Source: Clarireedia homoeocarpa
Lineage: Eukaryota; Ascomycota; Leotiomycetes; Helotiales; Rutstroemiaceae
Length of the DNA stretch: 64,000 nt
Assembly (NCBI GenBank): GCA_001465935.1
Contig: LNKV01000018.1
Span: 208,542-272,541 of the forward strand
Direction: 5' to 3'
A program made the position numbers and the translations under genes. Each line of letters starts with the position of its first letter. The first letter of the stretch is position 1. Under the pieces are notes generated by a model. It saw nothing but the letters and a program-made list of their open reading frames with translations, was not told where the DNA came from and made no database searches. This document shows positions 22,349 to 34,080 of the stretch, piece by piece.

Positions 22349-23317
22349 TGATGGAATGCTTGTTTTTAAAAAAAGAATCAGTCGATGACATTGATGTGAA
22401 CTCTGAAGCAGTGGTAGTTGCTGCTGAGTTATTGCCGACCATAGAAGCGTGACGTGGATGGGAAAAAACCGAACCGCAGTGGAGAGTGTTAGAAGAGTGA
22501 CAATTGAGGGAGGTATGGAGGAATGGGAATGCTCGCTAAGCTTGATGATCTTTGATTCTCCATAATGGCGGCGAGGAGTGACAATATGACTTCAATATCA
22601 AAAAGTGAAACTCTGCGAGATAACGAGGAGATGGATGAGCAACTAAAACAGTCCCTTTCCGTTTCGCTTACACCAGTCCCTAGGGGTTAAGCGGCCACTA
22701 AGCCACAACGAGAACGTGAGAGAAGATGAGGTGGAGACTCATTTACGCTAGCAAAGCGTCGGCCAATAGGAAAGTGTCAATTTCATGCAGCGACACTTTC
22801 CGGCCAATGAACACCTCTGATCCTCGAAGGGTAAGAGGTAAATTTTGGGCATATTATGAGGGAAAGCTTTTCGGAATTCTTAGCCTTGTAAACGCTTCGA
22901 CTCATATGGACTCGATCCTATTTAGAACACTCTAGAATATAGAACCCTCAAGGTCAATACGTTTCGTTCCACTGTGACGACTGGTAAGCAGACCTATTTT
23001 CACGGTTGTTTAGAGTTCATCGAGAAGACTGTGTACTCCCAAAGGGGGTGAAGAGCTAATACGAATAGATATCATAATATACTGAATCAGCATCAAAGGT
23101 ATCATGCCCAGCCGTGCCAGCCCAGATTAACAATAACATGAAGCCCCCCATTCTATTTGCCAGCCATCTATCTATAGAATACCAAGAATCGAAACGCTCA
23201 AAAGAGATCATCATCATCATCGTACATGTTCCGTTTCCCCTCATTCAGATTCCAGACCATAACCTAAGCCATTACCAGCTGTCATATCTTCGTTCCGTTC
23301 ATCACCAAAATGGTCTC
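22349..23317. other. Intergenic
   Basis: No supported gene. Between the MFS remnant and the 3' end of the CDP-alcohol phosphotransferase gene. Confidence 0.45.
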
Positions 23318-24829
23318 TTATTTCACTTTCTTCGCTTCTGCTTCTTCGTTGTATGGGTGCTTGATAGTTAGACACCAGATGTCAAGATAATCGCAAATGG
23401 TAACAATTACATCGACCTGTGTTTATTAGCAAAACTGCACCAAAGCCATCAAGAACAGGGATCCTTACCACGAAGCTACCATAGACGCCAATCGCAACAC
23501 CCAACATGCAGAAAACATACGCGACCTGGTAAACACCACCGCCAAGTGCACTTGGCCAACCAACTCCGATATGCTCCTGTAGGAACGGTCCCAAAGAATC
23601 AAAAACACCATAAGCAAGTGGAAGTACCAAGACATTCGTATAAGGGAAAGGCAATTTGACCAAATGAGCAGTGATCATTTGACCGACAGAGTACGCATTG
23701 ACGAGACCGGCGAAGAAGACGAATGGTACAAGATGGTTGTATAAGATCTCGGGATTGAGATACAGGTAAGCTGGAATAAGCGTCCATGTAACGAAGAAAG
23801 GAATAAGTCCTAGCAGAGCGCCGCGAGATCTGTCGCCGCGGGCTCGTCGAGCTCGGATCACATTTATGGAGCTGAGGGGTGTTAGTCTGAAATAAATTGC
23901 CAGGGTTAGAGAGGGGTAAAACTACCTTTGTACGGTATTGAGGACAAGTACGATGCCACCTTGTACCATATACCACTCATTAAACGGCAATTCGTAAACA
24001 TAGTCTGGGATGAAAGCGTAATGGGGGATTCCAACAGTCCTGAACATCGATTGACCCCAGAAGCTTGCACCACCTTTGATTGCTGTGAACGCGTAAACGG
24101 TAATCAGAATAACAATTCCTTCAACCGGTCCAGATACCAAGCCCAATGTTAATGTTTTCGTGTGGTATTCGTCCCATGTTTGTACGTAGAAGGTCAGGAG
24201 AGCTGTCGCATCATTCTTTGTTAGCATATGTCTTCGATCGTGGGTAGAAGCTAGTATGGTACGCACATGCAAACAGAACCATAACTGTCTTCCATCCCAT
24301 TCCGAGATTCTGCGAAGCTGCAAAGATCAAGCATTCCAGAGAAGTATTAACCGCGTCGACTCCATGATCAAATAACTCTCCAAGAGGTCCACTCTGATGT
24401 GTGCGTCTCCTAAATATTTAACATCAGCCTCCAGTTCGCAAAATCCGGAATTACCTTTTCTGCCCCTCCATCTCTTCCACTCCCAACCAGTAGTATAATA
24501 AAAGAAACACCCAAAACCTACGCCTGCGTCCCATCCACTGCATCAAAGGTTTGATACAGAAACAATCCCACCGCCCAGCTCGCATAAACCCAACTTGGAC
24601 AATCTGTATCCAGCGTTGGATTATACCACAACAACGTCAAGATATTAATGATGACGAACCCAAACCCCGTCAGCGTGATCAGATTCGGCGCCATACTCAT
24701 TGGGAAACATTTTATGACAAAGTTCGTATAGAACGGTTTCAGCACATAGCGGGACAGCAGCGAGTGATCGACGCCCGAGTATTTATACTGGCGGAGATTG
24801 GGGAGCGCTTCTTGTCGTACATAGACCAT
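23318..24829 (-). CDS. CDP-alcohol phosphotransferase (choline/ethanolamine phosphotransferase)
   Basis: Integral membrane enzyme of the Kennedy pathway that transfers phosphocholine or phosphoethanolamine from its CDP-activated form to diacylglycerol, in ER/Golgi membranes. Five exons: 24829-24522, 24409-24267, 24202-23926, 23871-23469, 23416-23318; 409 aa, close to the family's usual 390-420. The catalytic motif D-G-x2-A-R-x8-G-x3-D-x3-D is complete at 99-121 and is formed across intron 1 (DGTQA, then RRTHQSGPLGELFDHGVD). Multiple hydrophobic spans follow, and the tail is Lys/Glu-rich (EEAEAKKVK). The start ATG has an AAAAATGG context. Donor and acceptor phases agree throughout. Sequence alone does not separate the choline from the ethanolamine enzyme, so no symbol is given. 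Confidence 0.95.
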
Positions 24830-25508
24830 TTTTGCGGATGATGGGAATTTCTGGGGAAGAGAGGGATATAGTCGATATGACGACGACTACGACGGCGTCG
24901 TTTAAGATGCCAGTTTGCTTGGTAACAGAGGAGGTGGACAGACAAAGAAACGGGCAAATCTTGGTTATTGTTCTGGAAGAACGCGCCAAGAATTTTAAGA
25001 ATTACGGGTAAATCGCTGCGTCATTTTCTGCTATGCACCCACCACCCAGCAGCTACCGAGATTCAAGGATTCTGATAGGGGCTTTTTCTATGAGGGGTCC
25101 AGAAACAACACATTGTACATGTGAAGATTTTTTTCATCTTTTACTCCAAATGTGAATATAGTAAGAACATTCATACTATTTCAATTCATTCCAGCTTTCC
25201 AGATCCGTAGACATCGTGGAGCCTCCAGGAAGGTAGTATTCATCTCCACGTGTTCATGAGCATGGACTAACTAACCACTGGTGGCATCACTTCGGCAATT
25301 TGAGGCGCCTCAGCTCGACTTCCATCAATCTTCATGATACCATTTTCATATTTTTGACTTGATGCTTATTTTGCTCCATTGCTTCGGGAACCCCTCTTCC
25401 ATGAAACTAAGGCGAATTCTCACTTTTGCATCTACTTGTACTTTACCCATTATCTAAACAATAGTCATCAAGATGCACCAGACTTTCAACTCCATGTAAT
25501 CCGCTAGC
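24830..25508. other. Intergenic
   Basis: Promoter of the phosphotransferase gene and 3' flank of SEC21. No gene seen. Confidence 0.5.
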
Positions 25509-28457
25509 TTAAGCAAGAGACCCAATAACCAAAGCTGCAATCCCTTCCTCCTCACCACGAACCACAATTTTAGTAGCAACTCCAGATTTGCTAGAGTACG
25601 CCATTCGAATATTTGCCACAACCTTTCCTCCTGTGACTGTTTTTCCAAATAATTTGAGAGTGTGGGTAGTATTGTTCACAGGTACGTCTGTGCCCTCAAG
25701 AGGTTGTAATGAAAGGGTGTTGGTTAATTGTTCGGTTGCATCTGAAATTTGTTAAAATAGTCAAAGAAGAGATGATAGGTCTCAACTTACCTGCTATGCT
25801 CTTAACGCCGCTCAATTGGAGGGTCTCTTCAGCTTCCTCGCCCGATGCACCAACTTCTTCCCAGAGCTCGTTGAAGTCTCCTGCAAATGCAGGTATAACA
25901 TAGTCACTGCCAGTAAGCTCAAGATCTTCGACTTGATATTCATCTTCGTAACCACCTTCCTCGGGCTCGCCAGTTGTGGGATCAATCTCTTTAGTCGTGA
26001 ATTTCAAGACGTTGGTGAAACTGCTGGAAGGGAAAGCAGACTCGCCGTTTGTCTTCTTGAAGGAAACGTAGATAGTACCAGGCTCATCAGTGGCAAGCTT
26101 AGCTGCAGGAATGATAAAGTCTTCCTCAAGCTCCTCTTCGTCTGTCGGTGTTGCTACCACTGAGACATCTTCGAGAACGGTATCCGGTAGAGTGTTCTTG
26201 ACCTCATATTGAAGAACAATATGCTCCTTGAAAATGTGCTTCACTACAGTGACGACGTATTCGGTCTCGGATTCGGTCAATTCGACTACAGAAGATGATT
26301 TCAACACACTTCCATATGCCTTCAGTTCCGGGATCTGGAGTAACTCTTGGGCATATTTCTGAGCAGCTGCAGAGGCAGACGCAGCAGCCTCAGCGCTTGA
26401 TGGAGACGTTTTAGTGGGGCCAGCCTTAGGTGCCTTGAGAGTTGGGGTTGCCTCAGTCATCTTCTTGGTCCTTTCCTCCGCATCTGCTTGCTCCTTGGTA
26501 ACCACAGGAACGGAAGCGATGTCGAAAGGCGTCTCAAACGTTGACTTGTCATCAGCGGTGACATACATAACCAATTGATGCTCCAAATAAGGGAGAGCAA
26601 AAGTGTTTTCTGTAATGAGTGAGCATGATAGATTTAGGAAAGCAGACAGAACCCATACCATTCTTGATGAATTTCTCGGCCATCTCGTCTGGCTCAGCCA
26701 TCAATCGCAAGTTCAAAGCAGCGCGATCACGAACTTCATCGTCAACGTCGTCCAAACATCTGGTAAGGAGCACATTGACACTTCGCTTGACTTCGGGGTC
26801 TTTTTGTCCAACACCAAACTTGGCCAGAGCTGTAACTGCAGCCGCTCGGACAATAGCATTCTCTAGTACGACACGGTTGTAGATGTAACGGATGTACTTG
26901 GTAGGTTGAGATGTCTTTGGACCTTCTAATCCCAGAAGATGGAGAATTCTGACTGCCAGCTTGGTAAATTCACAGTCCTCAATAAATTCGCATAGATGTG
27001 CCAGTGCGTCTTCCTTTGAATCCGGTACGAACTTGATCAAGTCAAACATACTTTCTACGACAGCACGCTTGAACTCATATCCGCCCTCGTCGCGCAGTAT
27101 GCCACTAAGGAAGGCAAGCATGCCAGCCTGTTTGTTGGGGAACTTGAGGCAAAGTGTGCGAATAGCTTCAACAATAGTGATCTTGAACTCGTCCGTAATG
27201 TCTGCCATGAATCCGGAAATTTGCTTCATCAATCGGTCAACACTAGCCTCATTTCCAGTCTTTAGTAGTGTTGTGATAGCGAAAGTAGCAATGGATCTGT
27301 TGGAGTTCGAAATAAGAAGTTCGATGTCCGGGTTGCATGGGTGCACAGCTTGCGGTTTGAAAGAGGCAAAATTGTGGAGAATGCGAATCGCGGCGAACTT
27401 GGTCACAGCTCGAGGTGATGTGAGGAACAGTTGTAGAACATGAATAGCCTGAGTCACTTCTGCATCCGTAACATCTCGCATGTCGCAGATAGCCTTGGCA
27501 GCCTCGAAATTAACCATTTCACTCTTATGTCGGAGCCAGCCGTCTAAAAGTTGCATCATTGGTCTCCTAAGGTTTTGATCTTCTTCTGCCAATTGTGCTG
27601 CTAACCGAACCAGCATGACTGTTGCAGCTGGGCTCTTTACGGCGCCCGCCGCACCAAATTGTTGAACCATCTTGACCAACGCCATTCTGTCGTGCATTCT
27701 CATTTGATATAACAGTCCAATTGCATGATATTGTGTCATGGTAGAGTTATTGACTGGCATCTGGTTGCTGGATGAAGAGAACCCAAGGGAGAATCCGCCA
27801 GAGGATTTCGTGGCAGTTGCAGCTTCCTGTGTTTCGCTTTGCCATCTCCGGACGACATCGCGAGCTATGGGTAGGAGATGGTAGGAGGATATTAAGGCGG
27901 CAGAGGAAACGGAGGGGTTTTTGTCGACAATTGCAGTCTTCAGTACTCGCTCGACACTTTGGACTGTGGACGACTGGTTGTGTTAATTGTATCCTCTCTC
28001 GTATTCGACTGAACTCACATCAATGATACGGCAAAGGGCTCGAATAGCATTCGGCCTATAAATCGCGTCGGTCCCACCACCAGTATCTTTCATTATTGTG
28101 CTAGTGACCATAATAATATCCTCTGCTGAATGCGCCAATTCCTTAATAATAAGGTGCACCATTTGTCGAAGACTGGCATCTTTATTTTGAAACAGCTTTG
28201 AGATACCGAAGAAAAGAGTAGTAGCTTCATTCGTAGGGAACCGTTCGCCTGTATAAAGAAGGAGCGCAATCTTCGTGAGGAGCACACGACATCTTCGAGG
28301 TTGTATGGGGGATGAATTGAATAATCGAGCTGTGATTGTTAGGTTAGCTGGCCTGTTTATGGGTATGGGTAGTTCACCGACCTTCTTGAAAGACAGAAGT
28401 CCTGTCGACTCTCATGATGGCCATCTCGCCATCTTCATCTTTCTTGCTGTAACTCAT
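25509..28457 (-). CDS. SEC21: Coatomer gamma subunit (gamma-COP)
   Basis: Large subunit of the COPI coat, acting on Golgi-to-ER and intra-Golgi vesicles. Five exons: 28457-28382, 28329-28019, 27973-26659, 26609-25791, 25741-25509, giving 917 aa, normal for the family. N-terminus MSYSKKDEDGEMAIMRVDRT, then VFQEARLFNSSPIQPRRCR, a hallmark of gamma-COP. An adaptin-like HEAT solenoid covers roughly residues 20-560 (LLTKIALLLYTGE, GRLRRPMMQLL-like helices). A Ser/Ala-rich linker follows, then the appendage domain from about 610 to the C-terminus (SVVATPTDEEELEEDFIIPA, VANIRMAYSSKSGVATKIVV). Every splice phase is consistent. It is transcribed in the same direction as the phosphotransferase but has its own 680-bp promoter gap behind it. 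Confidence 0.97.
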
Positions 28458-28870
28458 GATGTACAAGGTAGGCTCCTCAGCTTCATGAATTGCAGATAAA
28501 GAGGAATAATATTGCTGCGTTCTGGTCTGTAGACTCGCGATACGTCGCCAAATCCGCTATGGAAAGAGCTAAGATTTTTAGACTATTAAGCGTGGAATTA
28601 GTAACTGTTGTTGCTGGGTTAAGGTTTTGTGAGGCTGAATGAAATGGCTTTAAACAGAAATGGTGTGCTTATATCTCTCTCGCTAAGAGGACATCCCTCC
28701 ACAGCCAGCAAGGACATTAAACTTCGAAGCTCCTTGCAAAAAAAATATCTAAGGGAAGCAAGTTGTCACAACATTCTGTATTACAACTCCCAGCAACTGT
28801 TACAACAGAAAGAAGTATAGCAAAAAACAGATTATGTTCAGTCTGATTGACAGAATTAAAAAGGTACTTT
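28458..28870. other. Intergenic
   Basis: SEC21 promoter. A TTTTT run (minus-strand sense) at about 28855-28859 is a probable Pol III terminator for the adjacent tRNA gene. Confidence 0.5.
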
Positions 28871-28972
28871 TTCCGAATCCGGGAATCGAACCCGGGGCTT
28901 CTCGGATCATTTCTATTCATGTAAGTGAATGAAGATGAAAGCGAGATATGTTAACCCCTACACTAATTCGGA
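28871..28972 (-). tRNA. tRNA-Glu (anticodon UUC) with an intron
   Basis: Cloverleaf on the minus strand. Acceptor stem TCCGAAT pairs perfectly with ATTCGGA, discriminator A. The D arm region reads GTGTAGGGGTTAAC, and the T arm GGGTTCGATTCCC is canonical. Anticodon stem TCTCG pairs with CGAGA, with loop CTTTCA giving anticodon TTC (Glu). About 30 extra bases sit one position 3' of the anticodon, the standard site of a nuclear tRNA intron. Mature length is about 72. A T-run terminator follows about 12 bp downstream. Confidence 0.92.
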
Positions 28973-29752
28973 TATTGATTATAATTGTAGTAATCATATT
29001 TAATTATATGAACTATAAAAAATTTCAAGAAGTAACAATATAAGTTAATTTTCGCCAAAAATTTGACTTCTAGTCACGATCTCCGAATTCCATCCTACTC
29101 CCCATCTTCAATAATCCTAATGCAAACCCCGTACGGTAGTGAGAATGGAGGCACGATACTGTAACTCAATCCTTACTAGATACTATTCACAGCAAGTGGA
29201 AGATTGAAGGCTTAAGAAGTCCTATCATTGCGGACCACGAAATCCCATTTATGTCCCAGAAGCACTCTGCTGAACGCACATGTACTGCGGTTCTTCCTCT
29301 AATCATAAGTGAACTTCTTGTCGCGACGGATTTATGCAGGCGCAGGTTCGCGGAGATGAATTTTACTTGCTAGTCCTATGTCCGCAAAGACGTTTCCCAT
29401 ATTCCAACCTTCACTTCAAGAGAGGCTTTGCATATGGACTGTAGTACCTACGTATCACCTCATCTTGTGGAGTTATTATCAATTTATTTCTAAGCAGCAA
29501 TCTCAAACAGTCCAGTCATAGACAAGCTTACTAGAATTTGCATATGTACTTTTCCGAATTCTTACAGCTCTATGCCTGAATCCAGCATCTCCGGAGTTCG
29601 TGCCCATATAAAGCCGACCCTGCCGCATCCATCTGGGAACTCATAGCTATACAGAATTCCAGACGGTTTCCAGTTATATAATTTCATTGCTCAAGTTGCT
29701 GATGGTGGTCTCTGCATATCAGCCCAGCATCAACAGCGGCAAGAATTGCAAG
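28973..29752. other. Intergenic
   Basis: Shared upstream region of the tRNA-Glu (-) and GST (+) genes. No other gene seen. Confidence 0.45.
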
Positions 29753-30394
29753 ATGGCCAAGATTACGTTCTATTGGGCACCTGGAGCATGCTCTCTGGCA
29801 CTACATATTCTTCTTCACGAAATCGGGGCAGAATTCGAATCTGTTCAGAACGAAGTTACCAAAGATAGGGTTACTTTCGCTTCAGAGCTCCCTACCTTGA
29901 ACCCAAAACTGCGAGTCCCAGTACTAGTATTAGACGGTGAAACAATCACAGAAACGCCATCTATCGCAACAGCAATATCGCAGCTTGCCCCAAAACGGCA
30001 CTTCATGGGTAGAACGCCAATAGATACGGTTAGAGTATATGAGTGGATCAATTGGTTGTCGGGAACCTTACATGCTCATGCATTTGGTGGGCTCTTGAGG
30101 CCGGAGCGACTTTCTGATGATCCATCAGCGATAGAGGGAATTCAAGCGAAAGGATTAGAGAACGTTAAGAGTTGCTATGCGATGATTGAAGGGAAGCTAC
30201 ATGGTGTGCACGCTGTTGGAAATATATTCACTGTTGTGGATCCGTATCTATTTGTGTTTTACCGATGGGGTGCTCAAGGCGGCATCAATATGAAAGAACA
30301 GTATCCGGCATACACGGCTCTAGTATCGAACCTCGTTGAGCGTCCAGCTGTCAAAGCCGTCCTGAATTCTGAGGGCATCACTTCTTTCTTGTAA
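29753..30394 (+). CDS. Glutathione S-transferase, bacterial/beta-class-like
   Basis: Cytosolic detoxification enzyme conjugating glutathione to electrophiles. Intronless, 213 aa, typical GST length. I start at the ATG at 29753 (AAGATGGCC), since it begins the first beta strand directly (MAKITFYWAPGACSLALHIL). The PGACSLA segment at 10-16 is the style of bacterial beta-class GSTs, where the Cys and Ser lie near glutathione. The thioredoxin-fold end includes VPVLVLDGETITETPSIATA, with the GSH-binding E-S/T-P-x-I equivalent ETPSIA. The helical domain holds NIFTVVDPYLFVFYRW, equivalent to the usual 'T-x-A-D' segment. The lack of introns and the beta-class look would fit an old bacterial origin, though such GSTs are common in ascomycetes. 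Confidence 0.88.
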   Translation: MAKITFYWAPGACSLALHILLHEIGAEFESVQNEVTKDRVTFASELPTLNPKLRVPVLVLDGETITETPSIATAISQLAPKRHFMGRTPIDTVRVYEWINWLSGTLHAHAFGGLLRPERLSDDPSAIEGIQAKGLENVKSCYAMIEGKLHGVHAVGNIFTVVDPYLFVFYRWGAQGGINMKEQYPAYTALVSNLVERPAVKAVLNSEGITSFL

Positions 30395-30859
30395 TGCAAG
30401 ATGGCTTGAACAATAGCTTTTTTTGTTTGCATCGCGGGTTATTTGAAAATGATTTAATATCTACGGGGAAATAATTCTTCAAATGACACAAAACAACATA
30501 GCACATTATAAGGGGAGACCTAGGGCAACTCTACCTTCATAGTGATATTTCCTTGAAGTGTACAGATGGAGGTGGCTCTCGGCTTCATTTAAATCAAATC
30601 AGAGAAACCTGCCCACAACCCGATATCACAACTGCGAAGTACCATAATGGCCACAGGAATTAATGCAATAAGCATGAGCAATCAGGAAACCTCGCGCAGT
30701 ATCATATAGTCACAAAAAGCACTCCTCGCGCTATCGACAACACTCTCTGGAGCCACGGACCTTGTTTATGATTCTGCTGAATGGAAAATTGTCGGCATTG
30801 TGAACAAAATGAGCTTCTAGAGGACGTTTCCATTAGGCATATGGTACCACCTCCGTCGA
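30395..30859. other. Intergenic
   Basis: 3' flank of the GST gene. Nothing recognised. Confidence 0.45.
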
Positions 30860-31766
30860 AGTCTTCTTTTACTCCATTCTCCCGCCTTCCCAGTGAAGTC
30901 AACTTCGCCGAGAAATCTGGAAACTGAGCCTAGAGTGGTGATGCTCCATGAGTGGCACTATTTCACGGAGCCTGGGAATTCTAAATTTGACTTTGATCAT
31001 GAGACAGGAGAAATTCGCCCGCAGAGGATGCAGTCGAAGACGATGAATACGACGAAAAAGAACCATATGAGATATTCTTCATGAAAACAGGTAAAAGCTT
31101 TTATTACATAGGGATCACATTCCACATTGATTACAAACTTGATTCATTAGATATTGAAGATTTCTAATGATTCTTTCGAATACTTGTAAAGAGTCAAATG
31201 ACATCTTTCATGAAAATTATGGAACTCTTGCTATCACTGGCCCGGAAGATGGAAAGGCAATACTTGGATATAGGACAGAAGGGCAGGAAAGGAATTGGCG
31301 ACACGACGAAAGAGTATGTTGAATTTGTCTTACTTTTCGCGGTTACTTTGATGTTGATCGCAATACACTCGTGATCACAAAGCCAGAAGTCCTTCCTTGG
31401 ATCGAAGAGGATACCCTACCTACCAACAACAATGTGGAGTTATTCTTAGTATCTCAGAAGTACAGCATCTTGCCATTCGGTTTTCCCGGTAACTTTGAGC
31501 CTGATTGTTATACTGTCGTTCCTAGTTATAGCGACCCCATCTTGACATATATTGCAAAGGCCTGTCCCAAGCTCAAGAACTTTTCTTACGTTTCTGGAAT
31601 GCGCAGTTTTAGGGACGAATTCACCGATAGACCTAGAAGTGCTATACGAACATACGAAAAGCGCGAGGGAACCCATATCTTGAAAGGTATCTATACATTG
31701 AAAGATGAAGCTGATGAAACCGAAGAGTTGTTTATGCACTACCTGAAAGGTTGCCATGGAGGGTGA
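30860..31766 (+). pseudogene. Degenerate 2EXR-domain gene
   Basis: Fragments of the fungal 2EXR domain appear in three different frames in the correct order: FTPFSRLPSEV, then RREIWKLS, then EPRVVMLHEWHYFTEPG. At least two frameshifts separate them. A later block reads CLTFRGYFDVDRNTLVITKP, like the domain's strand with 'YF-x-D-x-D-T-L'. It continues open to 31766 (PKLKNFSYVSGMRSFRDEF, EETEELFMHYLKG-type tail). Function of 2EXR proteins is unknown; they form expanded families in ascomycetes. Introns could explain some frame changes, but not those within the first 60 bp. Further open sequence to about 32290 may belong to the same relic. Confidence 0.5.
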
Positions 31767-32596
31767 TTTTTTGAGTATGTCTCCGATATCGAGAAACACC
31801 GGAAAGTCTTTAGGTTTGTAGGCATAATAGCTAAGTTTCTAGAAAAATCTCGACAGAATGGATCTTTCAGCGAAGACGGGCATTTTTGGAAGCACGCTGT
31901 ACGTTAACTTCAACTTCTCGATTCTGTGTGTTTTTCAACAAATATCGACATACCCACCTCAACCACGTCTACGTTTTAGAACCAAAGCAGACACACATCT
32001 CCCCAAGCGGATTTCTCTGCTGTTTGTCTACAGAAGTTGTAGGGTATATCCCAACATTGAAAAGTTATACCTCACGTGCTGGTCATATGCAAATACCTTG
32101 CACTATGGACGGCGAGATACTTGATGTTCGTGGCTACTCGGGTGTGGATAATGGTATCGCAGAACAGTCTGAACAGATCGAAGATAAGGAGGGCCTAACA
32201 GATCTATCAATCAGATGCGAGACAGAATCAGCGGGGTATTGTAAAGCACGAAGGAGAAGATATCTTTCAGAAAAGTGGGCTTATAGACATTAAGGGTATT
32301 TCCAGAGCGAAGGATGCTGGAAAGAGACCGCGTGTGGCGAGGTTTCCTCCCCTGTCATTAACAGACGTCGGCCATGAATTTTGGTACTACTCAACTTCAA
32401 CATATAATATTCGAATTTCAACTCCAAATCATAAATTCTACCTAGTGGATAATCAATTCATCATTTTCTTCCATCGAATTACTAACTGCGTGCCAACCAC
32501 CACAATCTGACATGAATTCTCCATTGACATATGTCGTCGAAACTAGCATTGCTACGTACCTTACTCTTAACGACCAGCCATACCATGTCTCCAAGA
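31767..32596. other. Intergenic or continuing relic
   Basis: Contains an open frame at 31886-32293 (+) of unclear status, possibly the tail of the degenerate 2EXR gene. No other support. Confidence 0.35.
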
Positions 32597-33446
32597 TCAA
32601 TAAACCCCTGGGAGAAGTATATACCGAACCCTTTTCTTGAAATTGGCCCAATCGGCACCATACTAATTGCACCATTAGTTTCTAGTCTCGATGACCATTC
32701 ATGAAACAACTTACTCTTTCCGTACAATAATCATCAAGAACCGGCACACCCCTCGTAGCAAAATCAGCTATAAACACCGCTCCAATAATGCTTCCCCAAA
32801 TCCATCCTCCAGCAGCCAAAGCATAACCACCTCTCATCAAGACATAACCTCCGTAGTTTATATGCCTAGCCAGTCCAAACAATCCTCCAGTGTAAGGTTT
32901 GCCTGCATTCTTCGGGTTATCCTTGAATTTCTTACGTTGGATTTCAGAAGTAATTTCGAGAGTCATGCCCAGGAGGTAAGAGAATGATCCTAACAATACC
33001 GTGGGGGATAAACCGATGAAGTTCGATGAATCATTGAGAGCATGGGGTGTGAAATAGAAAGCAGATGATGTGAGGGATAGGATAGAGTTTAGAGAGTTGA
33101 AGAGAGTATTGAAGACGGATATCTTGACAGCGTCTCCTGTAGGCATCAATTCGTTCGAGATTGAGGTAATCCAAAATGATTGCTTCAATGTCGTGCCGGC
33201 CGCCATCCCAAGTATGATGAGTGGCTTTAAGGGCAAACCCAAAGCGACAGCTGGGGCAAGCGTATGGTAGGTGGGATGCACTGATAGGGCGTTGAGAATG
33301 GGATCCGCGAGACCTTTGGCGAGGATGCCATATTGAAGGACAACATCCAAGCTGCGAAGACCGACGAATGTAGCTGTGCCAAGGGGATTAGGTTCCTTCA
33401 CACCTCGCAATATATTATCTCTCTTATCTCTTTTTTCTGGCGCCAT
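32597..33446 (-). CDS. DUF1295-type multi-span membrane protein (steroid reductase-like)
   Basis: Polytopic membrane protein of the DUF1295 group, distantly related to steroid 5-alpha-reductases and isoprenylcysteine methyltransferases. Exons 33446-32715 and 32662-32597, phase 0, 265 aa. Several hydrophobic spans precede the C-terminal block with GKPYTGGLFGLARHINYGGY, the part that binds the cofactor in relatives. Exon 2 restores the family's end (CTER, then YGADWANFKKRVRYILLPGV), so the donor GTAAGT and acceptor TTAG are well supported. The start ATG (GTCATGGC) opens a basic N-terminus, MAPEKRDKRDNILRGVKEPN. The reaction and substrate are not known; reduction of a sterol or lipid is inference. 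Confidence 0.88.
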
Positions 33447-34080
33447 GACGGATGATCAATTGTTGTGGTTGACGTGGGAAATTGAAGCACTTCACGAAAG
33501 GAGGGATCTGGATATTTCATGTATTTCCGTTGCGGGGTATGATTAGAGCTTGCATTGGTTGCAAGGGAAAATCCGAAAGCTTGAAGTACTCCTGGATGGA
33601 TGAGAGGATTATCGTCACACAGCCACTATCATTACATGTCTATTTAAATACGAGTTCGAGGTTCAAAAGAATGCGGGCCAATGCAAGAAGCCTTGCAACT
33701 GTCAATAAATTGGGAAGTCTCGGACTCCAATACATAGCACCAAAGCCGAACCAATATTGGTCAGCAACGCGATGCGGGGTATTCATCGTGTTGGTGCATT
33801 AACGGCGTCCAATTATCGGCTAGTGTAGAGTAGATAGAGTTCTAATAGGACATATGCAATGTCCGAATTGATTACGGAGAGATCAGAGGCTTCATCGTTT
33901 GTATCACAAAGTGGTCGACGAATTGGTGCATTCTCTAGTAATGTGTTTCATTGTCTAGAGCCAAATTCTAGCTTCGGCCGGGATGTCCAAGCAGAGGGCT
34001 TCAGCCAGAAAGATTATTGCAATTTAGAATCATAAGACGATATTAGTGATACATACAAGGCGTTAGGTAACTATACATTA
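33447..34080. other. Intergenic
   Basis: Promoter of the DUF1295 gene and 3' flank of the NLR-like gene. No gene seen. Confidence 0.45.
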
